Part shown: one piece after another, positions 51,532 to 61,800 of the stretch | Layout of the letters: each line of letters opens with the position of its first letter | Numbering within the stretch: the stretch's first letter is position 1 | Source: Vibrio albus | GTDB lineage: Bacteria > Pseudomonadota > Gammaproteobacteria > Enterobacterales > Vibrionaceae | NCBI RefSeq assembly: GCF_003144035.1 | Contig: NZ_QFWT01000013.1 | Span: forward strand, 1-64,000 | Direction: 5' to 3' | DNA: 64,000 bases | Translations under genes and position numbers: made by a program | Notes under the pieces: model-generated | Databases searched by the model: none | Seen by the model: only the letters and a program-made list of their open reading frames with translations | Told to the model about the DNA's origin: nothing

Positions 51532-52356
51532 ATGTTACGAGTTGCATTAGCTACTCTTCTTTCTGCAGTGATATTAGTGCCGGGAGTCAATGCTAAAGAA
51601 ATCAGTATTTCCGGTTCTACTTCTGTTGCTCGCGTAATGGACGTTCTTGCAGAAGAGTTCAACAACTCTCATAAAGATACTTATGTCGCTGTTCAGGGAA
51701 TCGGATCCAGTGCGGGGATCACTATGGTTAAAAAAGGGATTTCAGAAATAGGCATGAGCTCACGCTACCTGACGGAAGGAGAGAAAACAGAAGATCTGAC
51801 CACCTTCCCTATCGCTTTTGACGGATTGGCCCTTATTGTGAATCATACAAATGGCCTAAGTAACCTTACCCGTCAGCAAGTCTATGATATTTACAAGGGC
51901 AAAATAACAAACTGGAAGGAACTGGGTGGTTCGGATCAGCGAATTGCCGTCGTTACCCGGGAAGCCTCCTCTGGCTCCCGTTATAGTTTTGAGTCGTTAC
52001 TTGGACTGGTAACCGTGATTAACGGACGTCAGGTGTCAGACATAAACCCTACCAATCTCGTGGTGAACAGTAACAGTATGGTAAAAACCATCGTGAATCA
52101 TAACCCACATGCTATTGGTTTTATCTCAGATGGCTCTGTTGACGCTTCTGTAAAAGAACTGAGCTTTGAGGGGGTTAAAGCCACCCCAGATAACATTGCA
52201 TCCAGAAAATATGAGCTCGCACGCCCGTTTCTTATTTTGTACAAGGAAGAAAAACTGCCTGAAGGTGGACAGAAATTCATCCATTTTTTACATACAGAAC
52301 AGGCGAAAAAGCTGATTACCCAATACGGATATACACCAGTGGATAAACAATACTAA
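51532..52356 (+). CDS. PstS-like phosphate-binding protein
   Basis: The 274-residue protein has a signal peptide (about 1-21, cleavage after VNA). It has the PstS-type fold: ISGSTSVARVMDVLAEEF, GIGSSAGITMVKKG, and the phosphate-loop REASSGSRYSFE. It delivers phosphate to a Pst ABC permease. No pstC, pstA or pstB genes are adjacent, so it stands alone. A Pho box lies upstream. Confidence 0.9.
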   Translation: MLRVALATLLSAVILVPGVNAKEISISGSTSVARVMDVLAEEFNNSHKDTYVAVQGIGSSAGITMVKKGISEIGMSSRYLTEGEKTEDLTTFPIAFDGLALIVNHTNGLSNLTRQQVYDIYKGKITNWKELGGSDQRIAVVTREASSGSRYSFESLLGLVTVINGRQVSDINPTNLVVNSNSMVKTIVNHNPHAIGFISDGSVDASVKELSFEGVKATPDNIASRKYELARPFLILYKEEKLPEGGQKFIHFLHTEQAKKLITQYGYTPVDKQY

Positions 52357-52385
52357 CATGGCCAGACAGCTGACCATGATATGAA

Positions 52386-52411
52386 AAGAGCTGGCAGCCA
52401 GGCCAGCTCTT
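52386..52411 (+). terminator. Terminator of pstS-like gene
   Basis: AAGAGCTGG (52386-52394) pairs with CCAGCTCTT (52403-52411) with an 8-nt loop. The T-tail is short, so it may be bidirectional and also serve the convergent MaoC gene. Confidence 0.65.
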
Positions 52412-52453
52412 CTATCTGAACATTACCAATCTGCCCCATAGGCGTTAATCCAT

Positions 52454-53131
52454 TCAAAAATACAGGCGGATAACAGAAACCGCCACACATCCTGGTCGAC
52501 GAATACCTTCAATTTCTACCGTCATTTCACGCTCAAGCTCAAGCCCTTTCCTGATAGGTGTCACCTTAATCAACTTGCTGTGTGTGCGAATCCGATTTCC
52601 TGACTTTACCGGATAAGGGAAGCGAACCTGATTAAGCCCAACATTGACTACCATTTTGGCCGTAGGAAACAGGGGATTTTCAGGATCAACACTATCCGTC
52701 ATACGAGACAGCATAGACAAGGTTAAAAAGCCGTGCGCCACTGTCGTTTTAAACGGAGACTCCTGTACCGCTCTTTCAGGGTCGGTATGAATCCATTGAG
52801 TATCTTCCGTTACCTCTCCAAAAGCATTAATACGCTCTTGATCTATGGTGACCCAGTCACCCACATGAACCACCTGATCCAACTTTGTCTGTAGCTCTTG
52901 ATACACAGCCAGCGCTTCACTACTCAGCTCAATCTCTTCTTCACGGGGACTAACATCTTCATTTACCGCAGGAGCAAGTTCGCGCACCCAGTCAAAAACC
53001 TGAATTCCATTGGTTTTGCTCACAAAATCATGTAAGTATTCCCTTAACGCAGGAGACATCAGTTCTTTTATTTCAAAATGATGCTTTGCCAGCGATTCAC
53101 TTTTGTGTTTGAGAATATCCACAACCTTCAT
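52454..53131 (-). CDS. MaoC-like (R)-hydratase domain protein
   Basis: The 225-residue protein has an N-terminal helical region (about 1-75) and a hot-dog fold hydratase domain. The catalytic motif is FGEVTEDTQWIHTDPERA (about 104-121), with Asp and His of the (R)-specific enoyl-CoA hydratase pattern, followed by VAHGFLTLSMLSRM. It probably hydrates enoyl-CoA in lipid or polyhydroxyalkanoate metabolism. It stands alone between convergent and distant neighbours. Confidence 0.88.
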   Translation of the reverse strand: MKVVDILKHKSESLAKHHFEIKELMSPALREYLHDFVSKTNGIQVFDWVRELAPAVNEDVSPREEEIELSSEALAVYQELQTKLDQVVHVGDWVTIDQERINAFGEVTEDTQWIHTDPERAVQESPFKTTVAHGFLTLSMLSRMTDSVDPENPLFPTAKMVVNVGLNQVRFPYPVKSGNRIRTHSKLIKVTPIRKGLELEREMTVEIEGIRRPGCVAVSVIRLYF

Positions 53132-53307
53132 AAAAACCTCAGTTATTAAAAGCCTATGACTAAGCCATAGTTGTTAATTTTGAATGAGTTCACAAAAACC
53201 AGCAAGTTTTTTCGAGCGAACAAGTGTATTCCGAACACTGTTTTTATCATTTTAAACAGGGAGTTATGTCAATAAAATAATGTTTTATTGGTAATTTTTA
53301 AATGGCG

Positions 53308-54396
53308 CTAATCGCGATTACGAGTAGGTTCAGGAATAGAACGGTTCAACCGGTTTATGGATCGATTTTTAGAAAAGAACAGCTCTACGTTCATCTGAAT
53401 ACCTGGATTCGCTTTATAATCATATTCACGAGGTAGCTCAATTTTAGGAATAATAGAAAAGTATAGCCAATTTTTGTGAACATTCTGACTCCAGGTTGCT
53501 GATATCCAATAGTTTGTGACTTTATCAGATTCAGACGGGTCAATACTCATACCTGCAGACCAATCCAGAAGATGATCGCGATTAATGCGATCTGACAATC
53601 CTAATTGAAACAGTAACTCCCACGCGTCCTCATCAAACCTATACTGGGCACTTGAACCAGCTGAAAAAATCTGTGACTCATCCTCAGCAACAGGATAAAA
53701 AAACTTCAGCTCGCTGAACGCCCCCCCACCAGTAGTATGATAATAAAAAAGCTGTTGCCTGAACTGCGCAACCCAGTCATTTCCCGCGGCCTCGACTCGC
53801 TTTAGCTCACCACGGACAAAAGGATCTAACGGCAACCGCAACTTCATTCCGATACCAAAGTTCGTATCCCAGTAATGCAGCAGCCCATTTTGATATTCAA
53901 CCCCTCCGACAGGGTCACCCGCATCATCTCTGGCCCCCTGTAAGTCACGCTGCTTACTCTCCAGAGAACTATAATCATCCGAATCGGTCTCAAACACCAA
54001 ATGCCAGTTGTGCTCGATATGAGGCAAATCAATACGCACTGACAAGCTTCCATCAGACTCAAAATCCCCAAGATGGCTGTATTCTGCCAACGACCTAAAT
54101 TGAACATAGCTTCGGTTTGTTATTGCCTGCTCTTCTTCCTGCTTAGCTAATCCCTGGTCAACATACACGCTAAAATCGTGCACGGTATTCGCCACATAGC
54201 TTTCTGTTTTGTCTAACCAGCTCACTTCATCTTCCACTGGTTTATCTGGCAACACTCGCCCCTCATCAGCGGATGACAAGGGTGCTGCCCCCGAATCTGA
54301 AGGGGCATACTTCGTCTGAGCCACTGCAGGAAACATTAGTGCATTGATAAGGTATACAGCACTAATCATTACAACGGCCTGGTAAAGAGAACGCAC
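53308..54396 (-). CDS. Hypothetical outer-membrane beta-barrel-like protein
   Basis: The 362-residue protein has a signal peptide (about 1-26, VAQ end). The mature part alternates hydrophobic and polar residues with many aromatic residues at strand ends (YVQFRSLAEY, WHLVFETDSDDY, FFYPVAED, YWISATWSQNV), typical of a beta-barrel of about 12 strands. It ends with a charged tail rather than the usual terminal Phe. Function unknown. Confidence 0.65.
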   Translation of the reverse strand: MRSLYQAVVMISAVYLINALMFPAVAQTKYAPSDSGAAPLSSADEGRVLPDKPVEDEVSWLDKTESYVANTVHDFSVYVDQGLAKQEEEQAITNRSYVQFRSLAEYSHLGDFESDGSLSVRIDLPHIEHNWHLVFETDSDDYSSLESKQRDLQGARDDAGDPVGGVEYQNGLLHYWDTNFGIGMKLRLPLDPFVRGELKRVEAAGNDWVAQFRQQLFYYHTTGGGAFSELKFFYPVAEDESQIFSAGSSAQYRFDEDAWELLFQLGLSDRINRDHLLDWSAGMSIDPSESDKVTNYWISATWSQNVHKNWLYFSIIPKIELPREYDYKANPGIQMNVELFFSKNRSINRLNRSIPEPTRNRD

Positions 54397-54560
54397 TGTT
54401 TTTTCTATCCTGTACTGCTGCCTTTAACTATAATTATAGACAACTCAATAAGCATCCGGATTGCCAGAGCGTGTCCTAGCCACACGGACTATTGGATTAA
54501 ATCCGATTCATCATGTACGTTATATACAACAACAGGCCTTTACCCAAATGGGGATATCCT

Positions 54561-55211
54561 ATGCCAGAAAGTCACCTGAAAAAAATTGGAGCCATTGCAT
54601 TGTGGAGCCTTTCTGCCACAGCCTACGCGATTACCACTCAGGGAATACACGGTGAATTTAATGTTGGTCTGGGCCCGCTGTCGCTGGGAAAGGTCACTAT
54701 GGTGTACAACTGTGAAGAAGATGTCTGTCATTATGAGACCCGGGTGAAAGGTTCTTTTATGTGGGTAGATGCCTATATTCACGAACAAGGATCTTACATA
54801 CAGGACTACAATCACCTCTCTCCTGTGTCTACCCACTATGAAGAAAAAATCGGCTCAAAACACAAAGAATATCAGTATGATTTTTTATCCATGGAAATTC
54901 AGGATGCAAAAGATAAGAAACGAATAAAACTGGCCGATATTGCCTATCCTTACACACTCCTGCTCAATCAGGTTGCTCTGGATCTCAGAAATGGGACCCC
55001 CAAAAAATACTATGATTATTTGTCGAATCAGAAGGTAAAACGAGCCACCGTGACCGCATACCATAAAACACCTACAGCAAGAGGTATTCTGCATCAACTT
55101 ATCACAGAGAGAAAAGACGACAATCTGGAGTTTTACTTCCTGCAAGTTGGTAACAGCATTCGCTTTGAAAAGCTGGAATATAAGTCGTTTAATATGAAAC
55201 GAGCTAACTAG
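54561..55211 (+). CDS. DUF3108 periplasmic protein
   Basis: The 216-residue protein has a signal peptide (about 5-24, ending TAYA). The DUF3108 pattern is visible: a beta-rich body with GPLSLGKVTMVY, HYETRVKGSFMWVDAYIHEQG and LLNQVALDL, and a final LEYKSF. Function unknown; probably periplasmic. The frame opens at 54513, but GGGGAT before ATG 54561 supports this start. The gene ends in a microsatellite. Confidence 0.75.
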   Translation: MPESHLKKIGAIALWSLSATAYAITTQGIHGEFNVGLGPLSLGKVTMVYNCEEDVCHYETRVKGSFMWVDAYIHEQGSYIQDYNHLSPVSTHYEEKIGSKHKEYQYDFLSMEIQDAKDKKRIKLADIAYPYTLLLNQVALDLRNGTPKKYYDYLSNQKVKRATVTAYHKTPTARGILHQLITERKDDNLEFYFLQVGNSIRFEKLEYKSFNMKRAN

Positions 55212-55259
55212 ATAGAAGATAGAAGATAGAAGATAGAAGATAGAAGATAGAAGATAGAA
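55211..55259 (+). repeat. Microsatellite, seven copies of GATAGAA
   Basis: The 7-bp unit GATAGAA is repeated exactly seven times. The array starts at the last base of the DUF3108 stop codon and ends 7 bp before the tRNA-Cys gene. Because it lies after the stop, copy-number change would not alter the protein. Confidence 0.95.
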
Positions 55260-55265
55260 GGGAAA

Positions 55266-55339
55266 TGGAGGCGCGTCCCGGAGTCGAACCGAGGTCCACG
55301 GATTTGCAATCCGCTGCATAGCCACTCTGCCAACGCGCC
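55266..55339 (-). tRNA. tRNA-Cys (anticodon GCA)
   Basis: The 74-nt minus-strand gene has an acceptor stem GGCGCGT, anticodon stem GGATTGCAAATCC with anticodon GCA, a T-loop GGTTCGACTCC and encoded CCA. It is very similar to E. coli tRNA-Cys as I recall it. Confidence 0.95.
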
Positions 55340-55522
55340 ATATTAATTTAGATTTCAACGGGTTAAACAGGCTTCCCGTCTGAACTGGTGACTACTTTAC
55401 TTATCTGAGCGAAGGAGTCAATTAAAAATAAACATTCTTGGTTTGTTTGCTGATTTTAAACACAATTTGCTGAAAGATTGATCTCTTTCCCCGATGTTTG
55501 ATGTCTGATGAGAGTTGAGTCG

Positions 55523-56968
55523 TTACCACTTTTTCATTAGCCGACCCCACATACCCGGATGATAGTCCCAGCAGTGATCAAACATGTCCATTAGCTGTGG
55601 GTTGCCATGTTTAGAAAAACAAACAGCGTGAAAACGATTCTGCTGCTTCTGTAATGAAGCCACCATCTGCTGGATCGCTTCCGGTTGCTTTGGTGCAATA
55701 AAATCAGACAAAACCACTAAATCGGCATTTTTATATTTTTCTTCAGACATCAGCTCAACAGACTTTATCAACGCGGGCTCAAGTTCTGTGCCCCCCCTAA
55801 ACTGATAAGAAAGGAAAACGCCCGCTTCCCTCAGTCCGTCCTGACCAGTCAGTTCATAGGTAATCTGCTCTGTAGAGAACAGAATCACATAACAGTCACG
55901 ATCTTCTTCTAATGCAACCTGCATCAACGCATAAGCCATTCCCTTAGCACACTCTTCAGGAAAGCCCCTCATGGAACCGGAGGCATCCACACAAAGGATA
56001 AATGGCCCTTTCTCTATATCGGCAGTCTGATTTTCAGCTTTCTCAGCTCTCACTTTTTTCAGCTTACGAGCCTTACCGCGCATCTTATAGTTCATGAGCC
56101 GTTTAGTCAGAAAGCGTTTATAGAAAATCGTTTCAAGTTCTGGATAAGCAAGAAATATGGCTTCGTTAGGTAGCATGCGGTTCAGGTCATTATGCTGATG
56201 AACACCGACAATATCATCGGTCGCTTCATCACTGACTTCTTCCACTATTTTTAGCTCTTCCTGCTGATTTTTTCTCAGTTCCGGATCATCAACCTGGCTA
56301 GCCATACGACCCAATTGATTCGCAATTTCCTTCAGTTCACTGTTTTTCCTAAGAAAATTGGCATGCTTACGAATGGCCGTGATGTCTCCCTTCGTCAGCT
56401 TCGACGCAGCCATATCCCAGGCACGAATAAAATTCCCTACCTGGCCAGTGCCCGCTATTTCATTCACATACTCCAGCGATTCAAGTCGCTGGCGCAAGTC
56501 TGCAAGACATTTCTCTTTTTCCGAATCCAGCGTGCCAGATTCTGTTTCTTTTACTGAGTTAAGCAGGCTTTCATACCAGCAATCACAAAAATGCTGAGCG
56601 AATAACGGATTCTTAACCGCCCGGTTCTGTTCAATCAGTTTTTTTGCTTCCGGGTAAAATGAGGAGGTTGAAGCCAGTTTGCCAAGAAGGGAAGGAAGGC
56701 GGGAATAGAAGTGACGTTCATTCAGTTTAAGTGTTTCACGGTACAGAGTCAGCTCATTCTGCAGGTGACTGTTTTCAAACGTGTCTGCAACGCGTTTTTG
56801 AGCATAATGGCTCCACTGGTGAATGTGCTCTTTTGCCAGCTCATTTGAGCGTGCACTTTCAGCCACCGCTAAAAACTGCACTTTCTCCATCAAGTCATCG
56901 ATAGCCGTTTCAACTATTCCAGACTCTGCAACCATCATCGCTATATTAAGCTCATCCATACCTAACAC
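55523..56968 (-). CDS. viaA: VWA domain protein ViaA
   Basis: The 481-residue protein has a helical N-terminal half and a C-terminal von Willebrand A domain with the MIDAS motif DASGSMRG (near 328-335), followed by Thr in RGGTELEPAL and a later Asp in VLSDFIAP. ViaA works with the AAA ATPase RavA, which is encoded immediately upstream, and links to respiratory complexes and aminoglycoside sensitivity in E. coli. The pair is the standard ravA-viaA operon. Confidence 0.95.
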   Translation of the reverse strand: MLGMDELNIAMMVAESGIVETAIDDLMEKVQFLAVAESARSNELAKEHIHQWSHYAQKRVADTFENSHLQNELTLYRETLKLNERHFYSRLPSLLGKLASTSSFYPEAKKLIEQNRAVKNPLFAQHFCDCWYESLLNSVKETESGTLDSEKEKCLADLRQRLESLEYVNEIAGTGQVGNFIRAWDMAASKLTKGDITAIRKHANFLRKNSELKEIANQLGRMASQVDDPELRKNQQEELKIVEEVSDEATDDIVGVHQHNDLNRMLPNEAIFLAYPELETIFYKRFLTKRLMNYKMRGKARKLKKVRAEKAENQTADIEKGPFILCVDASGSMRGFPEECAKGMAYALMQVALEEDRDCYVILFSTEQITYELTGQDGLREAGVFLSYQFRGGTELEPALIKSVELMSEEKYKNADLVVLSDFIAPKQPEAIQQMVASLQKQQNRFHAVCFSKHGNPQLMDMFDHCWDYHPGMWGRLMKKW

Positions 56969-56988
56969 GTTACTTACTCTCCCTTAAA

Positions 56989-58665
56989 TCAGGCAAAAAA
57001 CTGATTCAGACTTTTAATCCGTGACGCGGTTTTATCGCTCTCTTCCTGAGTGGCTTCAAGCTCTTTTGCTAGCTCCTGCAACCCTTTCTCTATCTGACCC
57101 GGCAGCTCATCACCAATAAAACTGTGCGGTAATGCACCGCTGAAATTAAAACGAGCCTGACGCAGATGCCTTTCTGCACTGCTTATCTGTGCGACAGCGT
57201 TATCTGCCCTCGCGCACCACCTTTCATACAGCTCGTTATCCAGCCCGGCATCTGTCACCAGGCTAACCAGCAGAGGCCGGTTAGAAATGTCCCGGATAGC
57301 CAAGCAACCTGAAGCATCCAAATCAAAGCTGATCTTGCACATGTTAGGGTTCTGGTTAACGTAACCGTACGCATCGCCACCACCCTCACGAATGATTTTC
57401 TCCAGCTCAGATTTTTCTACATATAACCAGCGCCCTTCCCCCTTAACCGAATCATTCACCGGCATACCACTCTGAAGCAGAACCAGCTTGTACAGATTCC
57501 TCGTTTTGCCTACGGTATAAGTACCGGCTCCGGAAAGATCGCACTGATAGCTCTCTTTTCGTCTTAACTTACTTTTTGCAGCAGCTTCTAACGTCAGATG
57601 CATGCGGAAACGGGTCTCAAGCTCATCCTGAATAGATGCCAATTCCCGGCGGCACAGATCAATCTGTTTAGTGGCAACGTCCTGATCAAACGCCTTTTGA
57701 AGCGCAAATTCGTTAACGACGCCCTCAACAATCTCCCGATTATCCGGGCTGTACCAGAGGCAGTTTTTCAACAACAAGATATCCAGAGGATTAATGCTTT
57801 CCCGGCCATTAAAGTAGGCACTGGCCTTAAGCAGTTTTACCGCTTTCTTCCAGCGACGGTCAGATACATACATATCGGTCTCTTCCGTGCTGAGTCCGAA
57901 GTGTTCTGCTTTTTCTTCCAGCATCAGTTTTAATTCATACAATTTCTCAAAGCTTTCATCATCCAGCTGTAACTGATTCAGCTCTTTCTGCCACTGGTAA
58001 TATTCTTCATTAGTGATAGCCAGTCCGGGCGGGATCTGAGTTTCCTGCTGAGTGCCAACCGTCAGCATAGATTTGAAGTTCTGCTTATTCTGAATACGGT
58101 TCATAAAGATGCGGACCAACATACGGTCATATAGCGCATCAAGCCCGCTGTCTTCATCCGGCAGTTCATTCGAAGCGGATACCAGCAAGCGCATAGGTAC
58201 CTTGCTTATTTCACTACCGTTCTTGAAGGTTTTTTCGTTCACGACAGTGAGCAGCGTATTCAAAATGGCCGGACCCGCTTTCCAGATTTCATCCAGAAAT
58301 ACCACCTGAGAGGTAGGAAGGTAGCCTTCAGTCAGGCGAACATAACGGCCATTATCTTTGAGTTCCTGAATACTTAACGGCCCAAAAACTTCTTCCGGCG
58401 TGGAAAAACGGGTCATCAGATATTCAAAATAGCTGGCATGATCAAATGCCTGAATAAGACGCTTGGCAATCAGACTTTTACCAATACCCGGAGGCCCGAG
58501 TAAGAAGACACTTTCCCCTGACAAAGCCGCAAGAAGACAAAGTTTAATGATGTCTTCTCGCTCATAGACCCCGTCTAATAAAGCATTCGCCAGTTTATTA
58601 ATACGTTCCCGTCGCAACGATTTTTCAGCACTAGATACGCCGGAACGCTCAGAAAATGAACTCAT
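56989..58665 (-). CDS. ravA: MoxR AAA+ ATPase RavA
   Basis: The 558-residue ATPase has Walker A GPPGIGKS, Walker B VVFLDEIWKAGPAIL, sensor I LLVSASNELPD, and a long RavA-specific C-terminal region including a discontinuous triple-helical domain. It forms hexamers and in E. coli binds LdcI and ViaA. The start ATG 58665 is preferred over TTG 58677; no strong Shine-Dalgarno is seen. It is 20 bp before viaA. Confidence 0.95.
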   Translation of the reverse strand: MSSFSERSGVSSAEKSLRRERINKLANALLDGVYEREDIIKLCLLAALSGESVFLLGPPGIGKSLIAKRLIQAFDHASYFEYLMTRFSTPEEVFGPLSIQELKDNGRYVRLTEGYLPTSQVVFLDEIWKAGPAILNTLLTVVNEKTFKNGSEISKVPMRLLVSASNELPDEDSGLDALYDRMLVRIFMNRIQNKQNFKSMLTVGTQQETQIPPGLAITNEEYYQWQKELNQLQLDDESFEKLYELKLMLEEKAEHFGLSTEETDMYVSDRRWKKAVKLLKASAYFNGRESINPLDILLLKNCLWYSPDNREIVEGVVNEFALQKAFDQDVATKQIDLCRRELASIQDELETRFRMHLTLEAAAKSKLRRKESYQCDLSGAGTYTVGKTRNLYKLVLLQSGMPVNDSVKGEGRWLYVEKSELEKIIREGGGDAYGYVNQNPNMCKISFDLDASGCLAIRDISNRPLLVSLVTDAGLDNELYERWCARADNAVAQISSAERHLRQARFNFSGALPHSFIGDELPGQIEKGLQELAKELEATQEESDKTASRIKSLNQFFA

Positions 58666-58820
58666 AGTAAGACCCAAATTACGGCAAGGTTATCGCACAG
58701 TATACCGGGCCACTTCACATAAACCACGGTTTTTGCGACCCATATCAATCTTTGTACTGGATACTTTGCGATGAATCAATAATTTTATGGATATGGAAAT
58801 ATATTTAAGATAAAAATAAA

Positions 58821-58855
58821 AACAGCGTACCGGATAGAGTACCCAGCACGCTGTT
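58821..58855 (-). terminator. Terminator of RND operon
   Basis: AACAGCGT (58821-58828) pairs with ACGCTGTT (58848-58855). On the minus strand the stem is followed by TTTATTTTTA. It lies 20 bp after the RND pump stop. Confidence 0.8.
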
Positions 58856-58874
58856 CTGGTTTCAAAGCTTTAAA

Positions 58875-61800
58875 TCAGACTTTACGAGGCGCTTTGACCG
58901 AGTAGAACAGGGAAAACAATACAGGAACCACAACAAGCGTGAGTACCGTAGCAAACCCGAGACCAGCCATAATTGTCACAGCCATTGAGTTAAACATCGC
59001 ATCAAACAGTAAAGGGATCATACCCAATATCGTCGTTAATGCCGCCATACTAACCGGACGAACACGACTAACGGCACTATCCACCACAGCCTGATAAGGC
59101 TCTTTACCAAAGTCAAGTTCGCTATTTATCTGATCCATTAACACAATACCGTTTTTCAATACCATTCCACTCAGGCTCAGCAAGCCCAGTAAAGCAGTAA
59201 AACCAAATGACATATTCGATACGAGCAACCCAATCGACACACCTATAATGGCCAGCGGTACCGTCAACCAGATCACCAAAGGCTTCTTCACTGAGTTAAA
59301 CAGTAAGATAGTGATAATAAACATAAACAGGTAACCCACTGGCAGGGAACTAAACGTAGCTTGTTGCGCATCCGTCGAAGATTCATATTCTCCGCCCCAC
59401 TCTATCTGATACCCCTGTGGCAAACTCAAAGCTTCTACTGCAGGCCTGATACGTGAAAAAAGCACCGCTGGGGTTTCTTCACCCAAAATATCGTGGTCAG
59501 CTAACACCGTTAATGTCCGTTTACGGTCACGACGCATGATAAGTGGCTCTGTCCATTCCAGTTCCATTCCATCAAGAACCTGCTCAATAGGGACATAACT
59601 CTGTAGCGTCGGACTCCATACGCTTAAATTCTGTAAAGTATCAAAATCGACCCTTTCTTCCTGAGGCAAGCGGGCGATAATAGGCAGCATCTGTGTACCA
59701 TCCCTAAACACTCCGATAGGGCTACCACCAAAAGCGGTCTGCAGAGTTTCAGATAAATCCTGCTTTGTGATCCCCAGCCTGCGCGCTTTAGACTCATTAA
59801 ACTGTGGTACCAACTCTTTAACCCTTTCACGCCAGTCATGACGGACGTTACGGGTACCCGGATCCGCATTCAGAATATCTTCAACCTGTCGCGCTATTTC
59901 ACGCAGTACGCGAGGCTCGGAACCTGAAATTCTTGCTTCGATTTTCGATGCTGGTGAAGGCCCGAATTCCAGCATTCTGAACCGGAAAGTCGGTTCGGCA
60001 AAATGGGATGGCAGTTCCTGCTCGAGCTGTGTCAGTATCGGTACTATTTGTTCCCGGGTTTCAGTACGCACCTGAATTTGAGCATATGCCTCATAAGAAC
60101 GTTCAGGTTCATAGGTCAGCATAAAGCGAGGTAAACCTTGTCCGACAGAACTGGAAACAAACGCTACCCCGTCCAGCGCACCTATTTTCTCTTCAACCCT
60201 ATGTGTCTGTGCCAATGTCTCACGAATATCTGTGCCTTCCGGCATCCATAGATCAACATAAAACATCGGTGTATTCGACGCCGGAAAGAAAGACTGCTTG
60301 ATCATACCAAAAGCGACAATAGACAGGGTCAGCATTCCGATCATCACGCCAATAGTCAGCCAGCGGAAACGCAGAGCCAGCTTCAGCAAGCCACCAAATA
60401 TTACAAACAACGCGCCTTTATATGGGTCGTCAGATGCCTCTTCCTGCTCCCCGTCCTTTAGTAGTAAATCCGCCAGAAACGGCGTCAGTGTCAGCGCTGT
60501 AATCCAGCTCAAGAACAAAGAATAACAAAGCACCCAGAACAATGAGCCCATGAATTCACCGGTTGCATCTTCTGACAGTCCAATCGGTGCAAAGGCTATG
60601 ATGGCTATCACCGTTGCCCCCAGCAATGGCCATTGAGCCTGCTTAACAATATCTATTGACGCCTGAAGTTTAGTCCGGCCTTTTTTCATCCCGACAAGAA
60701 TGCCTTCTACGATTACAATGGCATTATCCACCAGCATTCCCAGTGCAATAATCAGTGCCCCCAATGAGATACGGTGTAATTCAATATTTGTCTGCTCCAT
60801 GAGAATAAACGTACCGAATACCGTCAGAAGCAGGACCAGCCCAATAATGATGCCGCTGCGTAACCCCATAGCAAAAAGCAATACCAGAATAACGATACCG
60901 ACCGCTTCGGCCAGGCTGATTACAAACCCCTGAACCGATTGATCCACTTCATGAGCCTGGTTATAAAAATAATTGATATCAATACCCGCAGGCTTAATGT
61001 TTTCCAATTCTGCAAGACGAGCTTCAATATGCTGACCGACTTCAACGACATTGACGCCATCAGCAAATGAAATACCCAAACTGATTGCCGGTTCACCATT
61101 GTAGGTAATCACATTATCCGGTTTCTCCGCCACACCCCGGGATATCGTTGCAACATCTTTAAGACGGATCAGATTTCCGGTATCTCGCCCGTGGATAATC
61201 AGGTTTTCCAGTTGTTCAACGGAGTTCAGAGCCCCATCAGGCCTCACCACCAGACTCTGTCCATCCATCATCAGGCTACCGGCAGACGTAACACTATTTT
61301 GAGTGGTGAGTAAGTTATAGACATTGTTCATATCCAGGTTAAGTGCAGCAAGACGATCCAGGGAGACTTCTACAAAGAGTTGTTCTTCCTGGTCCCCAGC
61401 TTTGATTACCTTACCCACACCTTCAATCAGATCCAGTTCACGGGTCAGGTAGTCAGCATAGCGCTCCAGTTCAACATAGGAGTATCCTTTTCCGCTAAGC
61501 ATCAGCAGCACACCGTACACATCACCAAAGTCATCAATAACCTGAACAGAGGCAACTCCTGCAGGTAAAGTGGCTTTTAGATCATTCACCTTACGGCGCA
61601 TTTCATCCCATATCTGTGCCAGCTCTCCGGCAGCATACTGCTCTTTCATGCTGACCGTTATCTGACTCAGCCCCCGGGAGGAAATAGAGGTCACCTTATC
61701 AAGATAAGGCAATTGCCGAACCTGCCGTTCCAGAGGATAGGTTAACTCCTCTTCAACCTCCTGAACCGTTGCACCAGGGTATGAGGCAATAATCAGAGCG

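Noticed and set aside
55211..55259. CRISPR array or iterons
   Set aside because: The unit is 7 bp without spacers, a simple microsatellite.
55523..58665. MoxR ATPase plus VWA protein as a possible conflict ternary system
   Set aside because: Both match RavA and ViaA over their whole length and order; no third VMAP-like gene is adjacent. It is the standard core operon.
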